Positions 1 to 9,227 are shown, counted from the stretch's first letter. The stretch is 64,000 bases of DNA from an uncultured bacterium (GCA_949297715.1 CASFTJ010000004.1:27280-91279); one strand, 5' to 3'. Notes: a model not told the origin generated them from the sequence alone. A program made the numbers and translations.

Positions 1-25
1 GACATAAATTGTTTCCATTTAAAAA

Positions 26-517
26 TTATCTCCCGAGAATTGTTGTCGTTTCAGTAAAGTCAGGCTTCGGATTTGGCATCATATTGGCAGGCGAATCCTT
101 TAGGCGCTCTTGATTGTTGATAAAAGGAATTTTGCCCGGATGACGCATAATGTAATCAATATTTGTGCTGTCTTTAAATCTGTCCTGCATTTCACCTTTG
201 AAAGGCGATGTGTATTTATAATAATCACTGGAAAGGGCATAATTGTCGTTTTTGGTAACTCCGTTAAAGGCAAGCGCCATGCCTTCGTAAAAAAGATTTG
301 TTAGCAATCTGATAAACCCGAATCCGCCTATTATAATAATCAGAAATACTCCTAAAATTTTAGGTGCGGCTGCAATTGTCTGTTCCTGAACCTGTGTAAC
401 GGCTTGTAAAATACCTACAACAAGACCTATTCCCGCCGCAACAAGTACGCAGGGCATTGAAATCGCAAGCATTGTTATAAATCCTTTTGACAAATATTCA
501 GCTAAAACTTCTATCAT
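26..517 (-). CDS. fliQ: Flagellar export gate protein FliQ with a long C-terminal tail
   Basis: FliQ is an inner-membrane subunit of the type III export gate, packed around FliP and FliR at the base of the flagellum. Residues 1-88 are a complete FliQ: two hydrophobic helices (about 14-38 and 50-75) around the typical loop TQVQEQTIAAAPK. The product has 163 residues, while FliQ usually has about 89; the last 75 are polar, have no membrane segment and match nothing I know. The ATG at 517 is chosen over the upstream in-frame extension because AAAGGAA lies six bases before it. It follows fliP by 19 bases. More export genes (fliR, flhB) probably lie beyond the left edge. Confidence 0.9.
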   Translation of the reverse strand: MIEVLAEYLSKGFITMLAISMPCVLVAAGIGLVVGILQAVTQVQEQTIAAAPKILGVFLIIIIGGFGFIRLLTNLFYEGMALAFNGVTKNDNYALSSDYYKYTSPFKGEMQDRFKDSTNIDYIMRHPGKIPFINNQERLKDSPANMMPNPKPDFTETTTILGR

Positions 518-536
518 ATTATTTCCTTTAAAATTT

Positions 537-1178
537 CTAGTTGTAACTTGTGACAAGCCCTTGAACAATTAACGCCCAGCCGTCTACCGCAATGAATATA
601 AGAAGCTTGAACGGAAGCGAAATAATCGTCGGTGATAACATAAACATACCTAATGCAAGAAGTATGTTTGCAACTACAAGGTCTAATACTATAAACGGTA
701 CAAATATAATGAACCCGATTTCAAAAGCTGTCTTTAATTCGCTTATGATATATGCGGGTGCCACTTGCCAAATGGTTATTTCTTCAGGTGTTTTTGGGGG
801 AGTTTTTTGAGAAAGTTCTACAAAAAATGCCAGGTCGCTTTCTCGTGTTTGTTTCATCATAAACTCTTTTAAAGGTTTTGAACCTTCATTTACTGCTTCA
901 ATTATGTTGTGATTTTGTTGGTATGGTACATTTCCCATATCGTACATCTTTTGAAAAGTTGAGCCCATTGTGAAAAAGGTTAATATAATTGAAAGTCCGA
1001 TTATAACGATTGACGGAGGTACCTGTTGGGTTCCCATTGCGGTTTTCAGCATTGAAAATACCACGACAAATCTTAAAAAACTTGTCATACAGCAAAATAC
1101 AAACGGTAATAGTGAAAATAATGTCATCACTATCAGCATTTGTATTACGGGATTTATATCTTTTATTACGGAATCCAT
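537..1178 (-). CDS. fliP: Flagellar export gate protein FliP
   Basis: FliP forms the pentameric core of the export channel in the inner membrane. The 213-residue product carries the family hallmarks: FLRFVVVFSMLKTAMGTQQ near residue 35, AFEIGFIIFVPFIVLDLVVA near 150, and a final helix with PFKLLIFIAVDGW. Many FliP proteins have a cleaved signal peptide. Here the N-terminus goes almost directly into the first membrane helix, so the protein is at the short end of the family. It lies between fliO and fliQ in the usual O-P-Q order on the minus strand. The identification is firm. Confidence 0.95.
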   Translation of the reverse strand: MDSVIKDINPVIQMLIVMTLFSLLPFVFCCMTSFLRFVVVFSMLKTAMGTQQVPPSIVIIGLSIILTFFTMGSTFQKMYDMGNVPYQQNHNIIEAVNEGSKPLKEFMMKQTRESDLAFFVELSQKTPPKTPEEITIWQVAPAYIISELKTAFEIGFIIFVPFIVLDLVVANILLALGMFMLSPTIISLPFKLLIFIAVDGWALIVQGLVTSYN

Positions 1179-1208
1179 TTATTATATACCTTCAGCTTGT
1201 TGTTACTT

Positions 1209-1721
1209 TTACTTTATTTTGTTTACCATACTTTTCAGAACATTGTTTGGCTTTTTATTGTTTTTCGGAAATGCTTTAATCTCCGGTAAATTATCAATTC
1301 CCGATAAAGAATTATCGGTTATTGTTTCGGGTATGTGCTGTTGTTTTGGCGCAGCCTGATTAATATTAGTTACTTTTCTTTCAACGTTGGACGGTCTGTA
1401 AACAGTGTTTGCCGCTGCTATAAGTTCTCTGTCAAAATTTGATGAAAAATTGCTATCTTGAGTATTAGTAGTGTCTTCCAGTTTTGATATAAGAGAAGTT
1501 TTGTCAGCATCTGAGGCTATCAGAAATCTTTCTTTTCCTGCTCTTATTACATAAAGCATTTTTCTTGGCGCAAGTGCAAGTGTATCTTCAATATTTAAGA
1601 AATTGGAGTTTCTCATACCGAAATTCCCGCTTGAGAATTTTTTGTATACAAACAATGCGAAAAATATAAGTCCGCACATTGCCATTGTGTATACTCCGAA
1701 ATTTAAAATGTAACTTCCCAT
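1209..1721 (-). CDS. fliO: FliO-like flagellar biosynthesis protein
   Basis: FliO is a small membrane protein that assists assembly of the FliP ring. This 170-residue product has one N-terminal membrane helix (about residues 8-26) followed by LALAPRKMLYVIRAGKERF, which fits the FliO pattern of a short beta domain after the helix (L-x-P-+-x-x-L-Y-V-V-x-x-G). The remaining 80 residues are polar and low in complexity, as is common for this poorly conserved family. A Shine-Dalgarno (AGAGGAT) lies upstream of the ATG. Its position directly before fliP strongly supports the call. Confidence 0.8.
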   Translation of the reverse strand: MGSYILNFGVYTMAMCGLIFFALFVYKKFSSGNFGMRNSNFLNIEDTLALAPRKMLYVIRAGKERFLIASDADKTSLISKLEDTTNTQDSNFSSNFDRELIAAANTVYRPSNVERKVTNINQAAPKQQHIPETITDNSLSGIDNLPEIKAFPKNNKKPNNVLKSMVNKIK

Positions 1722-1777
1722 AATCTATCCTCTACCTTGCTAAATTGTTTTTTAAGTACCTTTTAGTGAAATTGAAA

Positions 1778-2995
1778 TTATATATCTTCATCTTCAAGTT
1801 CAAAATCACTGTAGTCAAATTCTTCTTCTCCTCCGGCTTGCGGTTCCGGTGCAGGCATGGGTTCTGCCGGAGTTTCAGGTTGAGGTGCCTGCTGTATTTG
1901 AGAAGGCTGCTGGTGTAGTGGTGAGGCTTGCTGAGCATTTTGCATATCTTCAACTTCCTGCTGGCCTTTTTCTACTATGTCAGAAATTTTGACGCCGTAA
2001 CGATCGTTTATTATTACAAGTTCACCGTGCCCGATAACTTTGTTTTCGACTCTTAAGGTTACTTTATTGTCGTAAAGTGCTGCAATATCTACCACAAGCC
2101 CTTCTTCTATTTTCTTTAAATTGCCGAGAGTTATCTTTACAGGATCAAATTCTGCGTACATATCGACTTCGATACTGTCCCATAAAGTATTTGTATTTTC
2201 GGTATTTTCGTCCATTTTATATCCTCCGTCCCCGTCAAGCGGATGTTCAAGTCCCATATTCGGGTTTATGTTAAAGTCTTTTTCGTAATCTTTTAATATG
2301 AATCTCATCATATCAAGCCGGCTGTTTTCAAGAAGTATAATGTCTTCAGGAGCAAGCTCTTTCATTTCTTTTACCGTAAATCTTGTCGAACCGATTTGAA
2401 TTTTAGCTTTTATAGGGCATTGGTAAAAGTCGGAATATTCAAATTTGTCTTCTGTTGAAATTACTTTATTTGCTTCCAGTCGTACTGATGGAATTGATAT
2501 GATGAATTTGCCGGCTTCTCCGTCCTCTTTGTTTTTAACGATAAAAGTCAGATGAATCATATCAAAATTTGTACGTTTAATGTTGACAACAGGGGTTGGG
2601 GTTAGGAATTTAGCCATTATTCTAAACATGTAATCATTAAATGCTGTTAAAACTTCGCCTTCCAAGTCGGTCATTCTGTTTATGTTGAAGGCTCGATTGC
2701 CTCTGCCAAGGGCTTTTTCAAGCAGCATGCCCACTGTTTTTGAGGAAATCCTAAAGAACATATCATAAAGTTTGTCTATTCTGATTTTGGTTACAAAATA
2801 GGGTTCTTTCGTCATTAAAAGGTTAATATTTTTACTTACCGCAACAAGTTCAAATCTGAATCCAGGCAGGAAAAATCCGTCGCTCGACTTTTGTGCTGCG
2901 ATTGGAAAAACTTTTTTAAACCAGTCGTATTCTGCATATAAATTGTCGCTGACCGGTATTTTTGTATGCTCCAGAGCTTGTAAGATATTTTCCAT
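1778..2995 (-). CDS. Flagellar motor switch protein with two SPOA domains (FliM/FliN-like)
   Basis: This 405-residue protein is a C-ring (switch complex) component. Residues 1-185 resemble a FliM/FliY middle region, including TDLEGEVLTAFNDYMF. Two SPOA domains follow: one near 190-240 (IGSTRFTVKEMKELAPEDII) and one near 275-345, ending in LVIINDRYGVKISDIV. In a classic flagellum these domains are on separate FliM and FliN chains; carrying both on one chain is more like SctQ of injectisomes. The last 60 residues are Gln/Pro-rich and end in a very acidic stretch. It is the first gene of the fliM/N-O-P-Q run. I leave the symbol empty because the fusion fits neither fliM nor fliN exactly. Confidence 0.82.
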   Translation of the reverse strand: MENILQALEHTKIPVSDNLYAEYDWFKKVFPIAAQKSSDGFFLPGFRFELVAVSKNINLLMTKEPYFVTKIRIDKLYDMFFRISSKTVGMLLEKALGRGNRAFNINRMTDLEGEVLTAFNDYMFRIMAKFLTPTPVVNIKRTNFDMIHLTFIVKNKEDGEAGKFIISIPSVRLEANKVISTEDKFEYSDFYQCPIKAKIQIGSTRFTVKEMKELAPEDIILLENSRLDMMRFILKDYEKDFNINPNMGLEHPLDGDGGYKMDENTENTNTLWDSIEVDMYAEFDPVKITLGNLKKIEEGLVVDIAALYDNKVTLRVENKVIGHGELVIINDRYGVKISDIVEKGQQEVEDMQNAQQASPLHQQPSQIQQAPQPETPAEPMPAPEPQAGGEEEFDYSDFELEDEDI

Positions 2996-3119
2996 TATTT
3001 TTGGCTATCCCTTTAAACTAAGAAATGTATAATTTCCCTCTGATACAGTATAATATTTTTTTTCACACCGTTTCAACTTTGTAATGTATTTTAACGAAAA
3101 GTCAATTTATTTTGTTAAT

Positions 3120-4277
3120 TTAAAAATTTTTTACAAATTCAGCGATGTCACAGGCGTCAATTGTGCCGATTATAATTTCAAAATCCAAGCCGGAGGTATT
3201 TATTTCTGTTTGCAATTCCTTTTTCATGTGCGCCAAAAGCCCGGGAATTATGATTTTTCTGGTTTTAACTTTTGAGGCAAGGTCGTAATCTTTTAAAGTT
3301 TTTACAACCATTTGTGCTGTGAATTTTTCTGCTGACCAGGCAGTTAAAACACTCATACCGTCTGCCGGCGTTACTATCAAATATGAAGGACGAGGAAGTT
3401 TTTCCAATTCATTTGCGACCGCAAAAAAAGTTAGAGCAAAATTTGTCGTTAAAAATATAAGTGCGTTTTTGTCCCTGCCGTTAAATTCATAAATTTTCGG
3501 CTCAACTTTTAGGGGTTTTCTCGGATCTGTAAAAATATTTTCTCTTAACAGCATAAGTGATGCCGACAAACATTCATTAAAATCTTCAAACAAAAGCATA
3601 TTTGCATATTTGCAAATGTAAAATGACGCTTTTGCTCCAAGTTCATTGAAATTCGGATTTTGTGCTTTGGGAAAATGTACGCAAACAGGATTTGAGAAAT
3701 TTTCATCTTTTTCTTTAACCGCTTTTTCTCTTATTAATTTCAATTCTTGCGCTGTTTGAGTAAAATTTTTATCCTCAATTATTTTTATCGGCAGTTTTTC
3801 AAATTCTTCAAAAGTTATTATCTGATTTTTGGTAAATTGTTCTTGTAATTTTTTAACTTTTTCTGATGTTGAATTTTTTAAAACTATCAAGTCAATTCTT
3901 TTTGATTTGTTCAAAATATTTATTTCATAATCAGAAATTCGTTTGAATTTTTTATCAAAATCTTTATCTTCACAATCTATTAAAACGCAAAGAGCTGTTG
4001 GATTTATGAAAGTTTTTTCATGACGAAAAAGAACATTTTCTCCGCCGATTTTTAACCCTTTAATTTCAATTGTTTTTTGCGCAATTTTGTTTGATTGTTC
4101 GACTAAATTTTTAAGTTCTTCAGGAAAAAACGGACATTTTTTTGTTTCGGTTTCTCCTTTTGCAAGTTTTAGGGCATAAGCCATGCAAGTCGGAAATCCG
4201 CATTTTTTGCAGTTAGAATTCTCCGCTTTTTTTGCGGCCGGAAGATATTTGAAAATTTTTAAACCTGTTAATTCCAT
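3120..4277 (-). CDS. acsC: Corrinoid iron-sulfur protein large subunit (CODH/ACS gamma subunit-like)
   Basis: In the Wood-Ljungdahl pathway this subunit carries a methyl group on cobalamin between methyltetrahydrofolate and acetyl-CoA synthase. The N-terminus has the [4Fe-4S] motif C23-x2-C26-x4-C31-x16-C48 with the expected GFPTC context. A TIM-barrel-like middle follows. The C-terminal part (about 290-385) has the corrinoid-domain signature VTPADGMSVLTAWSAEKFTA. At 385 residues it is about 60 shorter than typical AcsC. Its ATG directly abuts the acsD stop with no spacer. No acsB, acsE, cooS or folate-pathway gene is visible nearby, so its physiological partner is unclear. Confidence 0.88.
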   Translation of the reverse strand: MELTGLKIFKYLPAAKKAENSNCKKCGFPTCMAYALKLAKGETETKKCPFFPEELKNLVEQSNKIAQKTIEIKGLKIGGENVLFRHEKTFINPTALCVLIDCEDKDFDKKFKRISDYEINILNKSKRIDLIVLKNSTSEKVKKLQEQFTKNQIITFEEFEKLPIKIIEDKNFTQTAQELKLIREKAVKEKDENFSNPVCVHFPKAQNPNFNELGAKASFYICKYANMLLFEDFNECLSASLMLLRENIFTDPRKPLKVEPKIYEFNGRDKNALIFLTTNFALTFFAVANELEKLPRPSYLIVTPADGMSVLTAWSAEKFTAQMVVKTLKDYDLASKVKTRKIIIPGLLAHMKKELQTEINTSGLDFEIIIGTIDACDIAEFVKNF

Positions 4278-5156
4278 TTATTTTAGTCCTTTTAGGGTTT
4301 GTAATGTTTGCGGATGATTTATTGCAATAAGGTTTGCGCCTGCGGCTCTTACGGCACTAGCAGCTGTAATTTCAAGAAAAATTCTTCGTTCTGCTAAATT
4401 CCCCCAGCTATTTGAAAAATCTTCTGATTTTGATTCTTTGGTTTTTAAAGCTTCTTCCCCTGCAAATGAGATTATCGGCATATTCAGGTATTTGTCTTTT
4501 GAAGCTTCCTGTTTTATTTTTTCAATTATGCTGTAACCGTATTCAAATCCGTAACCAAGGCCTCCTATATCTGTATCTATAATAATCTTTTCCATTGGTT
4601 GTCCAAGTTCTGAAGATAAAATATTTAATTCCTTTGTAAGATTTATGTCAATCGGTGTCTTTAAAACTACATAATGGTCATCTTTTGTATAGGGAATAAT
4701 ACTTTTATAAGTGTTTTCGTTTGCTGAGGCAATTATTGCTTCTCTGTCAAGATTTTCAATAAGCTTTGGAAGCAGTTCACTATCAAATTCGTCATCTCCG
4801 CAGCCCCTTATCATTAAAGGTAAATTTATATGCGGAAGAAGTTCCTTTAGTGTGTTAATCGCCTTTGAAATTTCATTTTTGCTCTTAATATTGAATCTTA
4901 ATCCAATTATATCGGGGGATAAGTTTTGCGCATAATTAATGATTTTTGAGGCGCCTGCGCTGGTGCAGGATAAGGTGTTTTGTGCAAGTTTTTCGGCGCA
5001 GGCGCCTTTGTCTTCCTCAAAAATCCCTTCCAAAAAAGGAAATCCGTTTTCAGAATTGAAAACAGGAATTTCCATAATATATTTTGAATTTTGCGGAAAG
5101 CCTTCAAGTGATTCTTTTATTATGCTTTCCAAAGATTTGTCAGGCATTTCTGTCAC
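4278..5156 (-). CDS. acsD: Corrinoid iron-sulfur protein small subunit (CODH/ACS delta subunit-like)
   Basis: This is the partner of the gamma subunit in the heterodimeric corrinoid protein; the family is a TIM barrel that helps bind cobalamin. The 292-residue product contains [20 protein letters not shown] and a late [19 protein letters not shown] segment, both typical of the delta subunit (usual length about 310). I use the GTG at 5156, which has GGAAAAAG about ten bases upstream; an ATG at 5147 is the alternative. The start lies inside the last codons of ftsH and the stop abuts acsC, so ftsH-acsD-acsC looks like one coupled transcript. Confidence 0.87.
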   Translation of the reverse strand: MTEMPDKSLESIIKESLEGFPQNSKYIMEIPVFNSENGFPFLEGIFEEDKGACAEKLAQNTLSCTSAGASKIINYAQNLSPDIIGLRFNIKSKNEISKAINTLKELLPHINLPLMIRGCGDDEFDSELLPKLIENLDREAIIASANENTYKSIIPYTKDDHYVVLKTPIDINLTKELNILSSELGQPMEKIIIDTDIGGLGYGFEYGYSIIEKIKQEASKDKYLNMPIISFAGEEALKTKESKSEDFSNSWGNLAERRIFLEITAASAVRAAGANLIAINHPQTLQTLKGLK

Positions 5157-7032
5157 TTTTTACTTTTTCCATTAATTCGTTAAATTCTTTTTCGTCTAAA
5201 GTTTCACGCTCAAGAAGATTTTTAGAGATATATTCAAGCATGTCACGATTTTCGGTTAAGAGTTTTCTTGCTATTTCATATCTTTCATCGACAATCTTCT
5301 TAACTTCTTTATCTATTTCAGCTGCAATTTCGTCGGAATAATCTCTTTTCATGCCAAAATCACGGCCGAGGAAGATATTTTGTTCGTTTTTGCCGTATGC
5401 CATATTGCCCATTTTTTCGCTCATGCCGTAAGCGGTTACCATATTGCGAGCCATATTGGAAACTTTTTCAAGGTCGTTGCTGGCACCTGTTGTGATAGAA
5501 TCTTTGCCGTAAACTATTTCTTCCGCAACTCTGCCGCCCAGCGTCATTGTGATTGTATCCAAAATTTGTGATTTTTTCATTGTAAGGTGGTCTTTTTCAG
5601 GTAAAACCATTGTAATACCGAGTGCCATGCCTCTTGGTATTATTGAAACTTTATGCAATGGATCACAGTTTTTGAGAAGTTTTGCAAGAAGGGCATGACC
5701 GACTTCGTGGTAGGCTGTGTTTTCTTTTTCTTCATCAGTAATCATTCTGCTTTTCTTTTCAGGGCCTGCCATTACTTTATCAATTGCTTCTTCAAGATTT
5801 TCCATTGTTATAAGCTTTTGATCATGGCGTGCTGCAAGAAGTGCCGCTTCGTTTAACAAATTCTGCAAGTCTGCACCTGAAAATCCCGGTGTTCTTTTTG
5901 CAAGAGTTTTAAGCTCAACATCTTTATCAAGCGGTTTGTTTTTTGCATGAACCTGTAAAATCTGTTCACGACCCAAGATGTCGGGTTTGTTAATTACAAT
6001 CTGGCGGTCAAAACGTCCAGGACGTAACAGTGCGTTATCTAAAATATCCGGTCTGTTTGTGGCTGCAATTACGATAATATTTGTGTTTTCGTCAAATCCG
6101 TCCATTTCAACAAGAAGCTGGTTTAAGGTTTGCTCTCTTTCATCGTGGCCTCCGCCCATTCCGGCACCTCTCTGGCGGCCGACGGCATCAATTTCGTCTA
6201 TAAATATAATGCAGGGCTGGTGTTTTTTGGCTTGGTCAAACAAATCTCTTACACGACTTGCTCCGACACCGACAAACATCTCGACAAAATCAGAACCGCT
6301 TATTGAGAAGAACGGAACTCCCGCTTCTCCTGCAACTGCTTTTGCCATTAAAGTCTTACCTGTTCCGGGAGCGCCTATTAAAAGTACGCCTTTGGGGATT
6401 TTTGCTCCAAGTTTTATGTATTTGTCGCCGTTTTTCAAAAAGTCGACGATTTCTTCAAGTTCTTTTTTCTCTTCATCAATTCCAGCAACATCTTTGAAAG
6501 TTGTTTTTACTTTGCTGTCAAGCATTAATTTAGCTTTGCTTTTGCCAAACGACATCGCTTGAGAGCCTCCTGCTTGAATGCTTTTGGCGGTTACTACAAG
6601 AAGGATTATGAATAATAACGGCAAAAGCAGAGAACCGATTAAACTCATTACCTGAGAGGATTCGCTCGGTTTTTTGACCGCAATTTCAGCACCTGACTCT
6701 TCCAATTTTTTCATAATATCAGGGTCATAAGGGGTTAATACTTTATATTGCAGTACAGGCCCTTGCTTTTCAACTGCAGGCATGAACGGGTTCGGTGCAA
6801 TATTCGGGTCGCTTTTGGGACTTTCCTCTTTTGGTTGGTCTTTTGGTATCGCTATTAAAAAATTGTCAGCTTTTTCTATTCGGCTGAATTCTTTATTGCT
6901 GAGTTTTTCCAAAAAATTGGAGTACGAAAGTTCTTTTGTTTTTGTAACAGGGCCGCCCATAAATACTGATGCCGTAAAAATTACTACGACTATTGCAAGT
7001 ATTATGTAACCCGCAGATTGGCTTTTATTCAT
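5140..7032 (-). CDS. ftsH: ATP-dependent zinc metalloprotease FtsH
   Basis: FtsH is a hexameric membrane AAA+ protease that extracts and degrades membrane and cytosolic proteins. In the 630-residue product, two membrane helices (about 8-26 and 130-150) flank a periplasmic domain. Walker A is GAPGTGKT near residue 220, Walker B is IIFIDEID near 276, and the second region of homology ([20 protein letters not shown]) follows. The zinc site is HEVGH at about 442-446. The ATG at 7032 is preferred over a TTG one codon earlier because GGGAGA lies five bases upstream. The 3' end overlaps acsD by 17 bases. Confidence 0.97.
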   Translation of the reverse strand: MNKSQSAGYIILAIVVVIFTASVFMGGPVTKTKELSYSNFLEKLSNKEFSRIEKADNFLIAIPKDQPKEESPKSDPNIAPNPFMPAVEKQGPVLQYKVLTPYDPDIMKKLEESGAEIAVKKPSESSQVMSLIGSLLLPLLFIILLVVTAKSIQAGGSQAMSFGKSKAKLMLDSKVKTTFKDVAGIDEEKKELEEIVDFLKNGDKYIKLGAKIPKGVLLIGAPGTGKTLMAKAVAGEAGVPFFSISGSDFVEMFVGVGASRVRDLFDQAKKHQPCIIFIDEIDAVGRQRGAGMGGGHDEREQTLNQLLVEMDGFDENTNIIVIAATNRPDILDNALLRPGRFDRQIVINKPDILGREQILQVHAKNKPLDKDVELKTLAKRTPGFSGADLQNLLNEAALLAARHDQKLITMENLEEAIDKVMAGPEKKSRMITDEEKENTAYHEVGHALLAKLLKNCDPLHKVSIIPRGMALGITMVLPEKDHLTMKKSQILDTITMTLGGRVAEEIVYGKDSITTGASNDLEKVSNMARNMVTAYGMSEKMGNMAYGKNEQNIFLGRDFGMKRDYSDEIAAEIDKEVKKIVDERYEIARKLLTENRDMLEYISKNLLERETLDEKEFNELMEKVKSDRNA

Positions 7033-7166
7033 CAAGTTCTCCCTTAAATAATTATATGCAACTCAAGTAAGTTTATTATAACGCAAAAATTTTATATAGT
7101 ATAGCCATTTGGTAAAAAACCTTAATAAAAATCTCATTAGTTATTCTTTTCCATCTATACAAATGA

Positions 7167-7194
7167 TTGATTTCGGTTTAAAAAACGTTAAAAT
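7167..7194 (+). promoter_or_regulatory. Promoter placing transcription start at the next start codon
   Basis: TTGATT (7167-7172) and TAAAAT (7189-7194) are 16 bases apart. The -10 box ends six bases before the ATG at 7201, and no Shine-Dalgarno lies between. Transcription would begin at or next to the start codon, giving a leaderless mRNA. Confidence 0.5.
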
Positions 7195-7200
7195 ATTTGT

Positions 7201-7764
7201 ATGAAAAAGTTATTAATTTTAATAATGATAATTTTTACAGGATTGGCAGCCGATGCCAAAAATGTTGATTATGAAGAAGTTTATCGCAGTCTTGAGGTTC
7301 CGACACACAGGTACATCCATGATGTTGACCCCGGTGAATATTATGATACCCAAACTTCTACCTGGTCGCCTTATCCTTTATTTAGGCTTTCAAGCACGAT
7401 TTATTTTAAGACTATTGCAATAGAACCCGGATATTATGTGCTTACCCCGAGAGAATATGAGGGGAATTGGTATATCCTTTTTAAAGACAGCGGAAAAGTA
7501 AGGTATATTATTCCTGTTTATGAACGAGATATTGTGCCAGAAACATTTTATGAAGATAATATCCCGCAAAAAGAATTAACATTTACACAAAAGTGGCATA
7601 TAAAAGCTCTTGATACTATCGGTAAACTTTACCCAAGTGCAAAAAGGAAACCTACTCCGCAAACTTTTTTAGAAGCAACCGATCTCGATCATAATTATCT
7701 TTCACTTGTTATTTATTGGGGAAATTACAGGTATTATACGATTTTTAGAACAATTCAGCTTTAG
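7201..7764 (+). CDS. Small exported protein of unknown function
   Basis: I do not recognise the family. The 187-residue product starts with a clear signal peptide (two lysines, then a hydrophobic run to about residue 16, with a likely cleavage site near ADA). The mature part is rich in Tyr, Pro and Trp and predicted mostly beta, with segments such as GYYVLTPREYEGNWYILF. It looks like a small periplasmic or surface beta protein. It is transcribed alone from what appears to be a leaderless promoter and ends at a bidirectional terminator shared with hup. Confidence 0.7.
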   Translation: MKKLLILIMIIFTGLAADAKNVDYEEVYRSLEVPTHRYIHDVDPGEYYDTQTSTWSPYPLFRLSSTIYFKTIAIEPGYYVLTPREYEGNWYILFKDSGKVRYIIPVYERDIVPETFYEDNIPQKELTFTQKWHIKALDTIGKLYPSAKRKPTPQTFLEATDLDHNYLSLVIYWGNYRYYTIFRTIQL

Positions 7765-7799
7765 AGTTCGTAAAAATGTTTTAATATGTAAAGGTACAA

Positions 7800-7835
7800 A
7801 AAGGGCGAACATTTTCAAATGTTCGCCCTTTGTTA
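7800..7835. terminator. Bidirectional rho-independent terminator
   Basis: A 15-bp stem (7800-7814 with 7817-7831) has a GGGCGAAC core and A/T tracts on both outer sides, so it can terminate both the plus-strand gene ending at 7764 and the minus-strand hup ending at 7849. Confidence 0.85.
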
Positions 7836-7848
7836 TTAAACAAATTAA

Positions 7849-8121
7849 TTACTTAACAAGTTCTTTGAATTTTTTACCGGCAGTGAATGCAGGAACTGTT
7901 TTAGCAGCAATTTTCAAAGCAGCACCTGTTTGAGGGTTTCTGCCTGTTCTTGCAGCTCTTTTTCTCGGTTCAAAAGTACCAAAGCCTACTAGAGTTACTT
8001 TTTTGCCTTTTGAAACTGTTTTTTGAATTGTTTCCAATGTTGCAGCAATTACATCACCTGTTGCTTTTTGTGAAACTTTAGCTTTTTTTGAAACTTCTTT
8101 TACCAATTCTTCTTTGTTCAT
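7849..8121 (-). CDS. hup: HU-family DNA-binding protein
   Basis: HU is a small dimeric nucleoid protein that bends DNA. The 90-residue product has the full family length and the DNA-binding arm signature GFGTFEPRKRAARTGRNPQT, followed by the conserved AKTVPAFTAGKKFKELV end. A near-perfect Shine-Dalgarno (AAGGAGGT) precedes the ATG, consistent with high expression. It is monocistronic and shares its terminator with the opposite gene. Confidence 0.97.
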   Translation of the reverse strand: MNKEELVKEVSKKAKVSQKATGDVIAATLETIQKTVSKGKKVTLVGFGTFEPRKRAARTGRNPQTGAALKIAAKTVPAFTAGKKFKELVK

Positions 8122-8328
8122 TACGAACCTCCTTCTTACCTTTTTCGCCTACGGGTTAACAGAAACCATTCTCTCTTCCGCATGCATTTTGTATTCGACA
8201 AAGCTATTATATCATTTTATTAGTTTTTGGCAAGGGGTTTCAGGAATTTTTTTTCGTTTTTTATAAATATATTGAGGCTTTTAGCTGTGTAAAAATGCTT
8301 AAAACCCTTTATTTTCTTGCGATAAGGG

Positions 8329-9207
8329 CTAATTAACAGAATTCTCGTTTACTTTAGCAAATTTTATATTTTGGAAGAAGTAGCTTAGGATTTGGTAGGC
8401 ATTGTAACCTTCTTTTGCAAGGTTATTTGCACCATGCTGCGACATGCCAACGCCATGACCGTTCTTTTTGACATTGCCGTCAAATGACGGAACAGAACGG
8501 ATAAAAGGTAAATCATTTCCCCAAGCGGCAGATGCGTTTATTGTTTGCCCGCCTGCTGAGGCTGAATAGTATGCAGGAACTACCTTCATGTTGTAGGTTA
8601 AGACAAGTCCTGAGGTGCTTTCAACGGCTTCATTTGTTTTTGTGGTTTCTGCTGAAGCTCCACCGTAGGCTTGATCTTCAGGGGTATCTTTTAGGTCAAA
8701 GCCTAATGAGGCTCGCTTGCCAAGGTTTGCAAGTGCATAACTTCTTGCGGCTATCGCTTGTGCTTTAAGCGCTTCCAGTTCCCAGCTCGAGGGCATTTCT
8801 GACGGGACTACGCCTTTTAAGTAATCCTCTAAATCCAAATCGTTTATAACTGTTAACTTTTTATTTTTATTTTGAATAATTAAAATTCCGCGATACCATT
8901 TGTCTTTAGCGCTCACAAAACCGTTCGAGGGTGCTTTTAAGACAACATAATCCGAATATATCTGATAAAATTTACCTTTTAACCCGATTGCCATTGTGTT
9001 TTTGTAGGGGATAATTTCGTATCCCTTCATTGCTTCTAAGGTCAAGACGGTTTTATTTGTATTGGCATCAATTAGCGAAGTTTCGGCGGAAGCACCGACA
9101 CCTATGCGGTCAACACCCGATTGCAAACCGATTTTTATTGCGTAACAGGGGTTTGCTATGGATGACAGCATAAAAATTATTGCAGCTGAAAATAATGCCC
9201 TCTTCAT
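8329..9207 (-). CDS. SpoIID/LytB-domain peptidoglycan protein
   Basis: SpoIID proteins are lytic transglycosylases that cut glycan strands after amidases remove the stem peptides; homologues occur widely outside sporulating bacteria. The 292-residue product has a signal peptide (1-23), then the core LDLEDYLKGVVPSEMPSSWE near 125-145, which includes the expected catalytic Glu of PSEMP. The segment LKAQAIAARSYAL follows, and the C-terminal HGVGMSQHGANNLAKEGY completes the domain. There are no sporulation neighbours, so the likely role is cell-wall turnover or division. It has its own promoter with the -10 box seven bases from the ATG. Confidence 0.88.
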   Translation of the reverse strand: MKRALFSAAIIFMLSSIANPCYAIKIGLQSGVDRIGVGASAETSLIDANTNKTVLTLEAMKGYEIIPYKNTMAIGLKGKFYQIYSDYVVLKAPSNGFVSAKDKWYRGILIIQNKNKKLTVINDLDLEDYLKGVVPSEMPSSWELEALKAQAIAARSYALANLGKRASLGFDLKDTPEDQAYGGASAETTKTNEAVESTSGLVLTYNMKVVPAYYSASAGGQTINASAAWGNDLPFIRSVPSFDGNVKKNGHGVGMSQHGANNLAKEGYNAYQILSYFFQNIKFAKVNENSVN

Positions 9208-9214
9208 ACTTTAT

Positions 9215-9223
9215 ATTATAACA
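9215..9223 (-). promoter_or_regulatory. Extended -10 promoter of the SpoIID-like gene
   Basis: Read on the minus strand, TGTTATAAT is an extended -10 element whose last base is seven bases from the ATG at 9207. There is no Shine-Dalgarno in the gap and no good -35, as expected for an extended -10 promoter. The predicted transcript would be leaderless. It lies just past the stop codon of the preceding gene. Confidence 0.45.
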
Positions 9224-9227
9224 CATA

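Noticed and set aside
970..1359. Plus-strand ORFs opposite fliP and fliO
   Set aside because: They are antisense to confident flagellar genes, with no Shine-Dalgarno or family match.
5978..6562. Long plus-strand ORF opposite ftsH
   Set aside because: It lies wholly inside the well-conserved AAA+ coding region on the other strand, has no ribosome site, and its residues look like a reverse-strand reading of ATPase motifs.
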